Shown here one piece after another: positions 10,173 to 21,447 of a stretch of DNA of 64,000 nt. A program made the position numbers and the translations under genes. Source of the DNA: Pseudopyrenochaeta lycopersici (taxonomy: Eukaryota; Ascomycota; Dothideomycetes; Pleosporales; Pseudopyrenochaetaceae); contig NHZP01000049.1 in the NCBI GenBank assembly GCA_003313425.1, positions 62,001-126,000 of the forward strand. The letters are read 5' to 3'. Numbering within the stretch: the first letter of the stretch is position 1; each line of letters opens with the position of its first letter. The notes under the pieces were generated by a model. It was not told where the DNA came from and ran no database searches. It saw only the letters and a program-made list of their open reading frames with translations.

Positions 10173-11671
10173 GATGGAATGTATGAGTTATGATATAAGC
10201 TTTCAATGTAAAGACGTCAGAGTTTGCATAAATGTACAGTAATGAAGGTTTTCCTGCGCTCTTATATTTTATCGTTAACAAGAAAAGGGCTGAGGAGTGA
10301 TGGAATGTTTCGACGTCGCGTTTCTCCGCTTGCAAGAGCAGAACCGAAAGATGCCGAGGCACGACCCAAAAAGGGAAAGGCGCTTTTGAAATGGAAAAAA
10401 TTGCTAGTAAAGTATTTCAGAGGCTTCTTTTCCAATATGTGAGTGCTGGGGTCTCCGATTATGCTTGCTTCTACATAAGCAAGTATTGATGTTTAAGGTG
10501 TAGCGCTGGATCAGCTCCAGCCATGCCTCAAGCCCATTGTCCCGTGACCCAGGCTCAAATCCTACGGTATCTCAGCTTCCGATCTACCCGTTTGAAGGAG
10601 AACTGATTCCACTTTTCTTCATGCCTTATAGTCCCGAAATCTTAGCGATAGACTGTCGTAAATGAAGAAGTTTTCCGCCTCATCCTGCCCACAATTCCGT
10701 GGCCAAACCGCCATAATTTCTGATAAAGAGGATGACAAGCAGTTTTAGGAAACACTGAACTAGTTGTCGTTGCAAAAGCTGGCTGATCCGCTCCCATACA
10801 TAGCACGAAAGCCTATGACTGTATTTATGACTGCTGTAATAGACCAGATGGCTTAGCTTGAGATGATGTGTAGAAATTTCATAGGTTTATTGCGAAGAAG
10901 GATCATAGCAATTTCTAAGTTACCATGGGTTACTGATGCAGGAATCTGCAAATTGGTAGTCCAATCGAAAAGAACCACAATTTCTGCAATTGCGCCACCA
11001 CCATTACAAGGAACGCTCGTCTACCTGCAATCGCCATAGAAGCCGCCTTATCAATAATCAACTGGAGTTCGCTGATGTAAAATATCAACTATCGGGTCAA
11101 CTGTTGGCCCGCTTATGCCCTCCTAAGGCCGGTGGTCGGCCAGTAAGCACACCTTGCTTGAATGAGCGCCAGATACAGTCGCAGAGGATCAGAGGTAATA
11201 CCTGCATTTCAGTCAATAGAATATTACCACATATTGACAGCCTCAGGCGTAACAGGCTGTATCTAATACGATCATCCATCTATAGCGTCTGTACGAATGT
11301 TAATGGTTGGCCGAGGTCCCTCCACCCCTGCTCTATGTTGGGAACCCAGCAACCATTAACTACGACTGTGTTGCAATTGTGGAATTTTGGGAGGTTCAAT
11401 GAGGCATTTGAGAAGAGTCCTCTCAAGAAGGAGCTGGAAGCGGATCAGGTTGCTTTTTAAGATGCAAGCATGTTCAAAGTTTTGGCGGTCGAGTCACCAC
11501 AAATTACTGGGACCTAGAAATGTTTTTGGCGCATCAGATGATTGAAAAGGGGCGATGATGGCTATATTTGAACATTATAGACTAAAAGGTCGTATGATCG
11601 TTGTGTTACTTTAATTTAGATGCGAATGAATGAGTACGACAGAAAGGTTTCTATATCTTTTCTCTTAAGCA
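10173..11671. other. Intergenic region with a 156-codon unrecognised open frame
   Basis: About 1.5 kb. The plus frame 10990-11460 is open for 156 codons and ends FGRFNEAFEKSPLKKELEAD, which looks protein-like, but its upstream part is cysteine/arginine-rich and unlike any family I know. It may be a remnant of an inactivated gene. No splice model or repeat structure was found. Confidence 0.35.
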
Positions 11672-12550
11672 TCACTCATCACCTCCACCACCGGTACCCA
11701 CAGTGCTAATAACTTCCCTTGCACCAAGGTCATACTTGTCGCCTGGCCTGAGGAAGTAAAACTTCTCTGCTGGCGGATTCTTCAGCTCACTTCCTTCTCT
11801 TGACCAAAACCCTCCGTCATAGATCAGCGCATATGTGCTGCCAAACACCTCTGCCTCATTCTTGTTCACAATCAACGCTGTATCTTCATCAATGGCTACA
11901 CCCAACAGTTCTGGATACTCCCGCAGGATTTCAAACATATCAAAGTGTCTGTTTCTAACGAGGACATGTTGGTCAATAGCAGCGTTCTTCAAATACCCGA
12001 AGCCAACCGTATGATCTCCAATTAGCAGCTGGTTGCTCGCTGTGTCGCCTCTTGCCAGGAAACTACCCTGGATGCTTGCACCAGCGCTTGATCCAGAAAT
12101 GACTCCTCCGCGATCCAGTACTTCTTGAAAGGCTTTCTCAGCCTTGGTCCCCGCGTACGCATCAGCGAGCCTCCATTGCCTGCCGCCCCCAAAGAAGATG
12201 CCCTTCGCCTCAAGGAGCGGGGAAATGAACTCATCCGTATCCGCGACTGTTGGGTCATATGTATGGAGAACTGTAACTTTCTTGGCGCCGAGGCGACGGA
12301 AAGTCACTGCCGATGAGAAGTTTGCGCCATATGTGGGCTCACCACCCGCGGTTGGAATGACAACGATGGGCGCATCTAGCCCACCAGCAAGAGTGATGAT
12401 GCGTTGCCAGATACTGTCGCTCTGCAAATTCCCGCCAACAATGACGAGGTGACCCTTCTCCGGGCCAATAAAGGTTGTATTGGTAGTGGGCAGTACGAAG
12501 GTCGAGACGGCAAAAGCGGTGGCCACAGAAAGGATAGCGGTGAACAACAT
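11672..12550 (-). CDS. Secreted S51 family peptidase / cyanophycinase-like protein
   Basis: A single-exon gene encoding 292 residues from the ATG at 12550; an upstream in-frame ATG at 12586 would add 12 residues before the signal. The chosen start places a signal peptide (MLFTAILSVATAFAVSTF) at the N terminus. The core matches peptidase family S51: GHLVIVGGNLQSDSIWQRI, VVIPTAGGEP, the glycine-rich IFFGGGRQWRLADAY and the nucleophile motif ISGSSAGASIQG with its catalytic Ser. LLGVAIDEDTALIV fits the later family strand. Bacterial relatives cleave cyanophycin or aspartyl dipeptides. A secreted fungal protein probably acts on other beta- or alpha-aspartyl peptides (inference). It ends with a short glycine-rich tail. 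Confidence 0.88.
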   Translation of the reverse strand: MLFTAILSVATAFAVSTFVLPTTNTTFIGPEKGHLVIVGGNLQSDSIWQRIITLAGGLDAPIVVIPTAGGEPTYGANFSSAVTFRRLGAKKVTVLHTYDPTVADTDEFISPLLEAKGIFFGGGRQWRLADAYAGTKAEKAFQEVLDRGGVISGSSAGASIQGSFLARGDTASNQLLIGDHTVGFGYLKNAAIDQHVLVRNRHFDMFEILREYPELLGVAIDEDTALIVNKNEAEVFGSTYALIYDGGFWSREGSELKNPPAEKFYFLRPGDKYDLGAREVISTVGTGGGGDE

Positions 12551-13489
12551 GTTTTCGGTTGCCTTAGAATCAGCCCAACTACTCAAAATGCTTCACATAT
12601 TTATTATCATTATACTTATCACGTTGAAAGAGCTAAATATCGCGACATTGTGGGTTCTACCTGTTTGAGTTGAGATCATCAAACACCTTCCTAAACGGGC
12701 ACAACAACTATCATACAACCCGCTGTCCATATTATCTTCAGTAGCCATAGCCACATAGAAGGCTGGGTGCTTGAAAAACGAAAAATCATAAGTGATTTGG
12801 GTGCGCCGATAGAATGAGAAAAATCTGTGCGGTTGTTCCATCGCGTTCGCTTATCATTGTGTTCAAGTACCGTAATGCACGAAGCTCCGATGAATCTCCC
12901 GTGCATCTCGTACGTGGCCATGCTTGAAAGTCCGGCATCGATACTCTTCGCAATATTAGGGCCATAATTTAGGCGATCTTTATCTTCATGAATAAAACCG
13001 TCTTCTGCCCCTCGCTCAAGCCCTTTAGTGATATGAACTCTGTTTCTGCATGAGTATCGCAAGGTTTTAGGCATGCAATCGTATCGTCTAGCAAATAGTA
13101 GTTCAACGGTATCACTACTCGGCTCCAGTAAGCAGATATTACGTTTCTGGTTCCACTTGTGTGATCAATTTTGACGTGGATGCCTTGAACGTCTTAGCTC
13201 CCTTAGTCACGTTGAAACCTTGTGAAAATTGGAGCTTGAGCAGTAATTTTAGGGCTCTGTCTCGAACTTGGTTCTATATTTATAAGGGGTTTTGAGTTCT
13301 TTGACCTAAGTAAAAGGCCACTGAGAGGCAAAGCACTGCAAATGATGCAGAGAAGGAGCATAAATTTCAGGGCTGAATATTGAAAAAGGGTTGATGGCGA
13401 CACTGACGAACTTGAGAGATAGTATACTGTTAATGAGGAGAATGACTTGGTCATATGCGGTGGTGAGCCATAGAGCTTGCTACAACTGT
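12551..13489. other. Intergenic region
   Basis: Upstream flank of the S51 gene. Open frames at 12691-13074 and 12593-12841 (minus) overlap one another in different frames and match no family I recognise. Treated as non-coding or remnant sequence. Confidence 0.35.
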
Positions 13490-14310
13490 TCTACCAGGGC
13501 TATATGTCAGCAATTTAGCGAAGCAGATTTAAGCTCATCAAGATTCGTCGGTTTGGGACAAACGAATTTGCACATGACCTGGTTGGGCTCCCAGTAGTAT
13601 GGGTTTCTTTTCCTCATCTGAAGCGCTCCACCTTGAAGATCCGTGGGACAACAAAACTTTGTAATCGCCAACAAAATGCGATTCGTTCGTAGAAGTCTGT
13701 GACAACTATGCTGGGATTCCGTTGCCATCCGCCCTACTCTAAACAACCTTGGGCGGTGTGGGGGGCTTAGATCGGCAAGCAGGGTCAGGCCCACCTGAAC
13801 GAATACTACGGTCATACAATGGATGCAACTACCAGTACCACAGACTATGATTCCCACGCTCCAAGGGTTGAAATCTCCGCGAACATCAAAGATTTTGCAG
13901 AAGTCAATACGAAGCCCTCCACCGCATGACCGGATTTCTCGGGTAACCCAATTCAAAAACCCGGTCCGGAGTCTCATGGTACGAGTTTATCATAGCGCTG
14001 AAATACTTTCTTGTACCTTAAATTCTTTTGGGTAGCTTCCTGAGACTTGGAACTGCATTGATGCCAAGTTTGCTGTGATTTTAAAAAGGAGAAAGGTGGA
14101 TGCTATGGCGATTTTCATTGAAATGCCAGTAGCGTAGAACACTAGCGCTAGGAAAAGGGTCCGGGTTCGCAGTAGCGAGATTTTGGCTTTGTGGCTCTTC
14201 TTAGACTGAGCTGAACACGCGACTACGCGTCTTTCCGTTGAGTGCGCCGATGGCGAAGATTTTGGATTCCAACATAGGGGTGGTATCGATGTGGCAATCT
14301 GGCGTTGCAA
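13490..14310 (-). pseudogene. Possible remnant of a rhodopsin-like integral membrane protein gene
   Basis: Two minus-strand stretches resemble pieces of the fungal seven-helix rhodopsin-domain family. One is a helix of type LFLALVFYATGISMKIAIAS (about 14100-14170). The other is CMTVVFVQVGLTLLADLSPP (about 13750-13830), the position where family members carry a hydrophobic helix followed by a basic loop. They are separated by stops and frame changes, and no full-length model can be built. The resemblance is weak, and chance hydrophobic frames are a real alternative. Confidence 0.22.
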
Positions 14311-14741
14311 ACCCTGGAGGCCAGTCTCAGCCTGCCCGCGCTAAGCCTCCAAGCCCTTCCGGTTTCCGCTGAAGCCTCCAAGGTTAGGGGCTATTTCGGG
14401 ATACGCAAAGCCACTCCCTTGCTCCTGCATTTCGCCAGACCAACCAAATTGACCCTGAAAATCAGACCAATTTACCCTTCAGAGGATGTCTGGCTTACGC
14501 GGGCTTATCTTAGGACGAATCCTGACGAGATGAATTCTGCATTTCAACGCGCCAAGGTCACACTTTACGCCCGTCCGCCCGTATATAGCATACAGGATGT
14601 CGCCATGCTTACTTTGCGTTGGGTTCGTCTTTTGTTCGTCTTTCATTCTCCTGTGCAGTCATGATGAATCGGTGACCTAGCCCTCGCACGCACGTCGATT
14701 ATTTTAGCATCTCTCCAACTACTACACGTTCTTTCTTAAGT
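14311..14741. other. Upstream region of the GT34 gene
   Basis: A 119-codon plus-strand open frame (14305-14664) spans much of this stretch but has no recognisable domain. It probably represents the promoter and 5' UTR of the glycosyltransferase gene. Confidence 0.45.
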
Positions 14742-16010
14742 ATGCTTTCGCCGACAAGGAGTAGTTTCAGGATGCCCCCACCGGGATCGTTGCTTCCTAA
14801 AGTACTGGTCGCTATCCTCACCATCGCCGTGTTCACGCAACTCCCATCGTTTTCGGTAACGCAAAGACAAGCGGATCCCATCCCAACGACTTTGGGCGAT
14901 CATGGGGAAGCAACATGGTTTCAAGATGCTATCAAAGTACATCATGGCGATGATGAGGAAGAGGATAGCCCCCCTGCATGGACGCATTCTGTCGGTGGGA
15001 CCCCGACAAGGAGCGTTAGTATGGCGTCCGCTACGGCTGCTGCTGCTGTCCAAGCAAGCACAGGTTTCGACTACAACCGAACCTTTATTTCGTACGGTTC
15101 AACACAATGTCTCCCGGAATTCGACGACACAATGAAGCAGCTCGCCCTTGCGCGAAACGAGTCATGCACAAAATATACGCCGTTCCCACCAGAGGAATCG
15201 CGCCGTGTCGCATTCGCATCGATCACGACCGGCAAACCAGAAGAAGCATACCAGCGTGCTATCCAGTCGCAAATGTTCCATAGCGCAGTCCATGGATCAT
15301 CAACACATGTTCTATGCGAGCAACTGTCTGACGGTGCATGGAACAAGATCGCATTTTTGCTAAATCTAGTCATGAATGAGATGTTGAAGCCCGAACATGA
15401 ACGCCTGGAATGGGTCATGTGGATCGACCGCGACGCTATCGTCCTCGACTCGTGCCGCCCCCTTTCCGTCTTTGTACCACCTGCGACAAAAGAATACGAA
15501 AAAGTGAATCTGATCTACAATCACGACGCTTTCGGCTTGAATGCTGGCGTCTTCATGTTTCGCGTGAGCGACTGGTCGATTTCGCTCTTCAATACGATCC
15601 TTGCCTTCCGATACTTCCGACCCGACGAGGATCTTGTGCTAGCCGAACAAACGGCAATGGAGAAGATCATACACGAGGATAAATGGAAAGACAGCATTGT
15701 GAGGGTGCCCTGGTACTGGTTCAACGCATATCCGGACGAGGATAATAGTGTGGAGAAATACAGGGATAATCTTGAGCCTGAGGACCTGGAATGGTTTCGA
15801 GCACGAAAAGGGGACTTTGTAGTACATTTTGCCGGGGATGATGGCCGGTCGGGCCGAATGCCTGACTGGTTGAACATGTTGAAAGATGTGGGCAATGTAT
15901 GGGAAAAAGGTGAGGTCGGCAGAGACATCACCAAGGAGATTGAAGAATATTGGAGCAGCTGGCAAAGTGGAACTCTGAGCGACTCTCAGAAATCGGGAGA
16001 GCCAGAGTAG
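14742..16010 (+). CDS. GT34 family glycosyltransferase (GMA12/MNN10-type), type II membrane protein
   Basis: An intronless gene of 422 residues. A short cytoplasmic tail is followed by a signal anchor (LLPKVLVAILTIAVFTQLPSF) and a low-complexity stem to about residue 105. The catalytic domain has RVAFASITTG, NKIAFLLNLVMNEM and the metal-binding motif WVMWIDRDAIVLD with DRD at residues 229-231. NAGVFMFRVSDWS, the later PWYWFNAYP and VVHFAGDDG are the hallmark GT34 blocks. Family members are Golgi alpha-1,2-galactosyl- or alpha-1,6-mannosyltransferases that build N-glycan outer chains. Which sugar is transferred cannot be told here. It stands alone, with no functionally related neighbour. Confidence 0.9.
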   Translation: MLSPTRSSFRMPPPGSLLPKVLVAILTIAVFTQLPSFSVTQRQADPIPTTLGDHGEATWFQDAIKVHHGDDEEEDSPPAWTHSVGGTPTRSVSMASATAAAAVQASTGFDYNRTFISYGSTQCLPEFDDTMKQLALARNESCTKYTPFPPEESRRVAFASITTGKPEEAYQRAIQSQMFHSAVHGSSTHVLCEQLSDGAWNKIAFLLNLVMNEMLKPEHERLEWVMWIDRDAIVLDSCRPLSVFVPPATKEYEKVNLIYNHDAFGLNAGVFMFRVSDWSISLFNTILAFRYFRPDEDLVLAEQTAMEKIIHEDKWKDSIVRVPWYWFNAYPDEDNSVEKYRDNLEPEDLEWFRARKGDFVVHFAGDDGRSGRMPDWLNMLKDVGNVWEKGEVGRDITKEIEEYWSSWQSGTLSDSQKSGEPE

Positions 16011-16822
16011 AGTAACTATCTGAAGTACATTCGTAATGGATGTACAAGCATAACCTGGAGCATAGTTGTTTGCGCGCGTTTTCGATTTTCATGATACCAC
16101 GGGTTAGAATTGAAGAATGACATAATAGCATATTAATCTATCATCACAAGTTCCATTTCAGCTCCTGCGTTCCTGGTCTGTTTGATGGCATCTGGACTTG
16201 ACGTCTCCAAACTGCGAAATATTTTTGCGGCCCGTTCCGAAGAATTATTTCAAAGAATGTAAGACGCCTCACAGTACTTCCTTCTGGCAGCCACATTACT
16301 TCCATGCTTTGTGCGAAAAGCGGAATTAATTGGGCTACGACGAATTCGATCTGAAGGAGGCATGGCAATGATGCAGCTTCCAAAGGCGGACAAAACGTCA
16401 ATATTTCACCATCCAGTAAAGAGCGTTCGCTGAGTGAAGACTGCAAACATTTTCTATGTATAGCAGCCGTGTAAAGTTGAAAAATACAGTCTGAACAACC
16501 TCAGATAATTACTATAGCGGTAGTACAGGCATCTTAGGTGCATGATACGCCAAAAACCAATGGTCAACAGGATGAATATAACTATCTCTTTCAGAAGTTC
16601 AACCGTCATACGCGACGTAAGAATAGAAAATCATGGCCCAACCACATTGTTCGTGGACCCTACGCCAAACAATGACATAGGTCCTACAATACCCGTGTTC
16701 ACAAACAATTAATCATTGCGTTGTGAAGTGCCAAGACCGTTGCAGACATTAGACCAATATACTGTCTTCACTATACATATCTTCATACGATCTGAGGTAA
16801 ATGTATTAGATATTTGTCAATA
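16011..16822. other. Intergenic region
   Basis: 3' flank of the GT34 gene. The minus frame 16144-16446 (100 codons) resembles no known protein. AT-rich stretches around 16480-16700; no repeat found. Confidence 0.45.
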
Positions 16823-17150
16823 TCAGGTAGTGGAATTCTTCTTCAACATTATTAATAGGAGTATAGGCGGGGCCACCCACTCATCATCAGGAAGTGCGGC
16901 TTCTATTGTTGGGAATTCATATGCTGAACGCGTCTCATCGAGCGAACAGGTCCCATCGAGAAAAAGTGGAGAGTCTGGCGGAGGAGGTGAAGTGGGTTGG
17001 GAAGATGGGTCGATAATATTCGTTTGTGGTACAAACATTAGTGCTTGACTCGCATCTGCTATAACAAGTTCTACACTCTTTGTTATCACTAGGAGAACAT
17101 TGAGAAGCTCCAATCATACCTATCACCGGAGGTAGTTCATCATGGTACAT
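16823..17150 (-). CDS. Hypothetical small protein (tentative two-exon model)
   Basis: Joining 17150-17120 to 17055-16823 across a 64-bp intron (gtatga...tatagcag) gives an 87-residue open frame. It starts MYHDELPPVIDASQALMF and has a Pro/Asp-rich middle (TSPPPPDSPLFLDG). It ends in a hydrophobic stretch that may be unspliced intron rather than protein. No family recognised. The composition looks coding, but the start, the splice and the C terminus are all uncertain. It lies just upstream of the C-terminal end of the dynamin pseudogene and could be another remnant. Confidence 0.28.
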
Positions 17151-17217
17151 ATTCTCTTAGTGCTCACTATTAGACCTTTGATTCGGCGGCATGGCAGTGT
17201 CTAATCAATAATCAATA

Positions 17218-18890
17218 TTACTTTGTATATTTTTTCTTGCCCAGTGAGAGTGTACCCATAAAGCTTGTTGGTGGATATGCGTGCACAGATTTTAATTCCT
17301 TCAGACCTTCCTCTAAGACCTTGAGCTTTGCTGTGCATCGAGATCTCTCTGTTGTAGAATCTTTATCTTCTGCAGCTATAGCGGTTACCATCGCATTGTT
17401 GATATCCAACACATCTGTTGCGCAGAACAAAGTCAGTAATTTTTTGATGAGACACAACTCCACTCCAAGAACGCTGAAGTTATCGATAGTCTTCTTTAGT
17501 GCAACCTATTCCGTTAGCGCACATCGGTATGACGAATAACAGCGCTCTTTCTTGCCTTATAGTTAGTAGGCTTCCATGAAGTCCGTAGCAGTAGAGCTGG
17601 TATAATTGCTCATGTCCGCTTCAGTCTTTGTGACAAGAACATTCATAAAAGTACTAACACTGATGCCAAGGTGAACCACTCCAGAAGCTGTGTAGTACCA
17701 ACCGAAGAAGTCCTCTAGAGAGGATTTTTAATTTCTCCTGCACGGCGTTTGTCTGGTACCTTCTAAACGTTCTCGGTAAGGTAGTGATTGTATGTGATAG
17801 GATGATCGGTATCATGGGGTTTCAGGATCTCGGCAACCTCATGTCTGAGTTCGGTCGTCAGCTTTTCTAATCTAACAGAGTGGATCAAAAGTGCCGGGTA
17901 GCTCTCGACCCGTATTGCTTGAGGAGCAAGTTGACTTTCGAAATGTAATCGTGACGTGAAATCTGACCAGTGTACTTCACTGCACCTTCATCAACCATAC
18001 TATAGGTATTGCTGTCTTTGCGCATCACCTCAGCTAAATCTGTTATATCATTTTGAGGGACAGCTTTAAGGCGCTTCTGATACCCCTCAGAGATGGAAGC
18101 ATCCCCAAAGAATGGGTCAGAGTATGGCCTGTTGATCGCAGCTTTGATCAAATCCCTGAAGGAATTGCTAATATGCACAAGATGTCGCCGTTGCTCTGGC
18201 ACAGTACCTCTAGATGAACCCAATATCTCTAACCTATTGGTACAACCACGAATTTCATCTTGAATCTGAGTGAGGATATCAGGGAGTTGTAATAGAATCT
18301 CATCCCTCAGAATGCTACTAAGTCTAGATTTCAAACTGTGAATACCAACTCGTGTGGGATGAACAGGGGTTCAAAACCTGGCAGAGAAAAACTCGTCTTC
18401 TGCGTGATTCTGCTCGTCTAAAAAGGGCTCTCTTGTATAATAATCGCGGTTGCGGAGCACATGCCATCCAAGCCGCAACCTGACCTCCTTATTTTGCGCA
18501 AGTTCAATGTAGAATCTCGCCAACAGAGCCCTCCTCCAGTGTACCTGGTTTGGTAATCAATTCAAGAGTACGCAGACCATCTGGATCGATTTCACGAGAG
18601 TATGTAGTTATTGATTAGTGGCTGAAATTATTCTTGGCGACAACAGCAAGTATGATGCTTCGAGGGCGCCTTATATACTTGAGGACTAGAATCTTGACTT
18701 TACCACTGTCCGCATCAGACTGTGAACGACTGCCGGCTTGAAATAATCCTGGGAGGTCAACGAGGGTGAGATGCGGTTGCTCAGGCACGGAGATATCCGA
18801 GCTGAATACTTTCGTTGTATTATCTATTCCCATGGCCTCTTTTGCAGACTTAATGATATCTCCGAGCTTCAAGTCCTCGTAAGAGGCGGA
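17218..18890 (-). pseudogene. Broken dynamin-family GTPase gene
   Basis: Reading the minus strand from 18890 to 17218 gives the ordered blocks of a fungal dynamin/Mx-like protein, interrupted by stops and frame changes. The GTPase part shows HLTLVDLPGLFQAGS (G3 region), RPRSIILAVV and, after a stop, EIDPDGLRTLELITKPGTL (G4 TKPD altered to TKPG). A frameshift near 18540 leads into FYIELAQNKEVRLRLGWHVL, then a TGA in place of an expected Trp. The stalk follows at 18334-17885 (DPFFGDASISEGYQKRL) and as HPITYNHYLTENV, with a TAG where Gln is expected. A tail block resembling the GTPase effector domain (LKVLEEGLKELK) ends at 17218. The coding potential is clearly lost, but the conserved order suggests recent decay. 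Confidence 0.85.
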
Positions 18891-19272
18891 GACTTACGGG
18901 CATCAGCTGGGCCTTTTTGTACTGGTTGATGAAGTGTTGATCAGAATATTACTACAATTATTTGACTTTGGTTTGGAACTGGGTAATCATTAGTAACTTT
19001 CGTGCTAGGTCAATATAAGCATAACAATGTGACGCTACCAAAGCCGCTCGCTTCACTCGGTCTATATCCTGGACTTGTGCAGCGTATCCATGCTTGGTGG
19101 ATGGCTTCATACACATAGTATTGCTATATTGCTCTATCTACGCTTGCGTTCAACAATAGCCAATGAATTCGATACAATGCAAGCGCTTTTTGATCAAAGT
19201 CATATTGTGCAATTAGAAATAGCGATAGAAAAAGATGAAGCTCAGACGCCACACGGATATAATTGTTTAGTG
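18891..19272. other. Intergenic region
   Basis: Would contain the 5' end of the dynamin gene, including the P-loop. I could not find the P-loop in any frame, so the N terminus is probably deleted or heavily mutated. Confidence 0.4.
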
Positions 19273-19653
19273 CTAGGTCCTCAATTTATGCCCTTGCCCA
19301 TGCGTTTCCTCAAATGTGCTCCCAAAGGGCGGCTTTGTGGCAGGTTGCTGTTCAGCCGGTCGACTCTGCGTGTAATTTTGGTCGAGTTTTTGCAGTGTTT
19401 CTGGTGAGGTTTGGAGTAGCCATTGTCTTCGTTCTATTACTGAGACCGTGTCGGCCGAAATTAGGTCCCCGTTCGTTGAAGCAATGATTTGATCAGCGCT
19501 CTCTGCGGAAATATTCACAAAGATGTTTGTACGATATTCATTCTTCGCTTCGGAGACTTCGACTTGATCTTCGAGACGTTTTTTGTCTACTTCAGCACTC
19601 TTTTCCGAGTTTCCACCAGTAATTTGATCGTTCGAGGACATGATTTTAAGCAA
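19273..19653 (-). CDS. Truncated paralogue of the adjacent Helo-like_N protein (C-terminal segment only)
   Basis: A 126-codon frame beginning MLKIMSSNDQITGGNSEK. Residues about 35-90 align with the C-terminal part of the protein encoded at 20218-21447: TNIFVNIS against TNVFEDVS, NGDLISADTVS against IGDLICARRII, RRQWLLQTSPETLQKL against SVQWLGQMSDESLQQL. The N-terminal Helo-like domain and central coiled coil are absent, and no upstream exon was found between 19654 and 20217. It may be a truncated duplicate that is still expressed, or a pseudogene fragment. The tail is Gln/Pro/Lys-rich and unrelated to the larger copy. Confidence 0.45.
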   Translation of the reverse strand: MLKIMSSNDQITGGNSEKSAEVDKKRLEDQVEVSEAKNEYRTNIFVNISAESADQIIASTNGDLISADTVSVIERRQWLLQTSPETLQKLDQNYTQSRPAEQQPATKPPFGSTFEETHGQGHKLRT

Positions 19654-20217
19654 ATAAGGAGAACTTGTTCAATGTTCGGCGCAATCGTATAGATATAAGC
19701 CTGTAACAATATACCGTGTTGTGAAATGATTGTGCACTTTGATGTTTGGCGTGCGAAGGCAGACGGACGCTGCCTTCAGAAGTGCGGTTCAACGATGCGC
19801 CAAGACATTCCCCACAGCTGATTCGGCATAGCCGCGTCTTACGTAACAGTGTGGGCTTCGCCGAGTTGATTGGTATGATCTTGATACAATTTTAGAGAGG
19901 GCTCATTTGGGAAATTGCATAAGGTTGGAATTGACTTTGCAACTGCTACCAGTATTGCTGTAATAATAATTTCTACACGAATGTGATTCCTCATACGTGT
20001 TCGGGAGGTTCCGAGGATTCATTTAACATAACCAAAGCAAATAGCCGATTTATGGTGATAGTTGAGATGAACTGTCAAATCCTATGGTCTCAATTAACTC
20101 ACTCTTGATTTAAATTATGGAAGTCATGGGAGCATGAGTCAATCGATTAAGAGGGAGTAGCCTTGAGCATCTTAGACTGCGCTCTTGGTAGACCAGTTAC
20201 TTGAACATTGAAAACTA
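19654..20217. other. Intergenic region between tandem paralogues
   Basis: No coding signal recognised. It contains the 3' flank of the 20218-21447 gene and the possible upstream region of the truncated copy. Confidence 0.45.
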
Positions 20218-21447
20218 CTATGCATCTTCTGAACTAGTTGCTTGCCTGGATTCACCCTGAACGCGTCCTTGAGACAATTGCTGGAGTGACTCGTCAGACA
20301 TCTGTCCGAGCCATTGCACTGATCTAGCACCGGCGATGATCCTTCGAGCACAGATCAAATCACCAATCGTCGATACCAGGACTTGATGGCCGTCATCTGC
20401 CATAGAGACATCTTCGAAAACATTCGTTCGATCTGGACGCGCCTTCTCCGAAGCTTCTACACAAATCGCTAAACTCTGCTTGACGCTCTTGATTTCCTCT
20501 TGTAGTCTCTCTTTTTCTGGATTCAGCCCTCCTGACGCTTTGGAATGCCGAGGAATAGCTTGTTGTCGTTGGGACAAATCTGTTAGGCGATCGTTTAATC
20601 GTGAGAACATATCCGTGAGATCGTCTCTACAACGACCAAGGAGCTGTTCTGTATCTCTTCGAGCCAAAGTACCGACCCCAGTAGTGGATATTGTGATCTG
20701 ATTTTCAGAATGAACGGGGACGTTTTGTGCTACTTTAGGTCGGGCCGAGTCTATATGGGCGGCTACATCAGTGCAAATATCCATACATTGTTGAATGCTT
20801 TCCAGCTCGCTTTGGAGATTGCGCCATTCATCCTCATTTTCGGTAGCGCTATCAGAGTTTTGCGACCCAAGTCCGTGAAGCCTCTGTTCAACTCTTAGGA
20901 GATGCTCTGTGAGATCGGACATGGTTTCTTCAATTTTGTTTTGGTATTCATTCAACACGCTAGTTGTTACAACAGATGTACGCCTATCTAAATTAGAGGC
21001 GAGACCCGCCCGAGTTAGGGTTGGCTTTACTTACAAATTCGCGTCACAAAGTGCAATGGTGATGGTTGACTTGTATCCCGCTAGCATATTTTTGAACCCT
21101 GTTATATCGTCGCCCATGTATTTAAGCCGAGCCCAGTCTCGGAAGCTTGTTCTGGATTTACCAGAATGGACCGAACACTTGACAATAACGGCTTCAAAAT
21201 CTTTGCATGCATTGCCGCATCGGAGTAAGGGAAGCTTGAGCGCTGCGAAGTCCTCCTCAGATCCCGCAGCGGCCTGATTGAGAGAGGTTAAGACACGACT
21301 AAGGTCCTCTAGTTCTTCACGAAGCTCTCGGACGATCCTTTGATGGCAATTGTATCCCTTGATCGTCTGATAAAGTGATGTACTGGATTTGAACCCAAAT
21401 ACTACCAGTGTCAGAAGACCGGATGCGATGCTAATACCATCTGCCAT
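20218..21447 (-). CDS. Fungal Helo-like N-terminal (PF17111-type) protein with coiled coil
   Basis: Two exons (21447-21035 and 20983-20218; 51-bp intron ending ttagatag) encode 392 residues. The N terminus MADGISIASGLLTLVVFGFK, then LREELEDLSRVLTSLNQ, matches the fungal N-terminal domain also annotated from azaphilone-cluster protein L and related to HeLo/STAND inducer domains. The middle (about residues 145-330) is a predicted coiled coil rich in Glu/Gln/Leu. The C-terminal block, with TNVFEDVSMADDGHQVLVST and a following QWLGQMSDESLQQLS, is conserved among relatives. Related domains signal in fungal non-self recognition and cell death, but no function is established for this architecture. 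A partial paralogue lies downstream at 19273-19653, and a broken dynamin-like GTPase beyond that. Confidence 0.82.

Noticed and set aside
14305..14664. 119-codon open frame upstream of the GT34 gene
   Set aside because: No recognisable domain or splice context; lies where the GT34 promoter and 5' UTR are expected.
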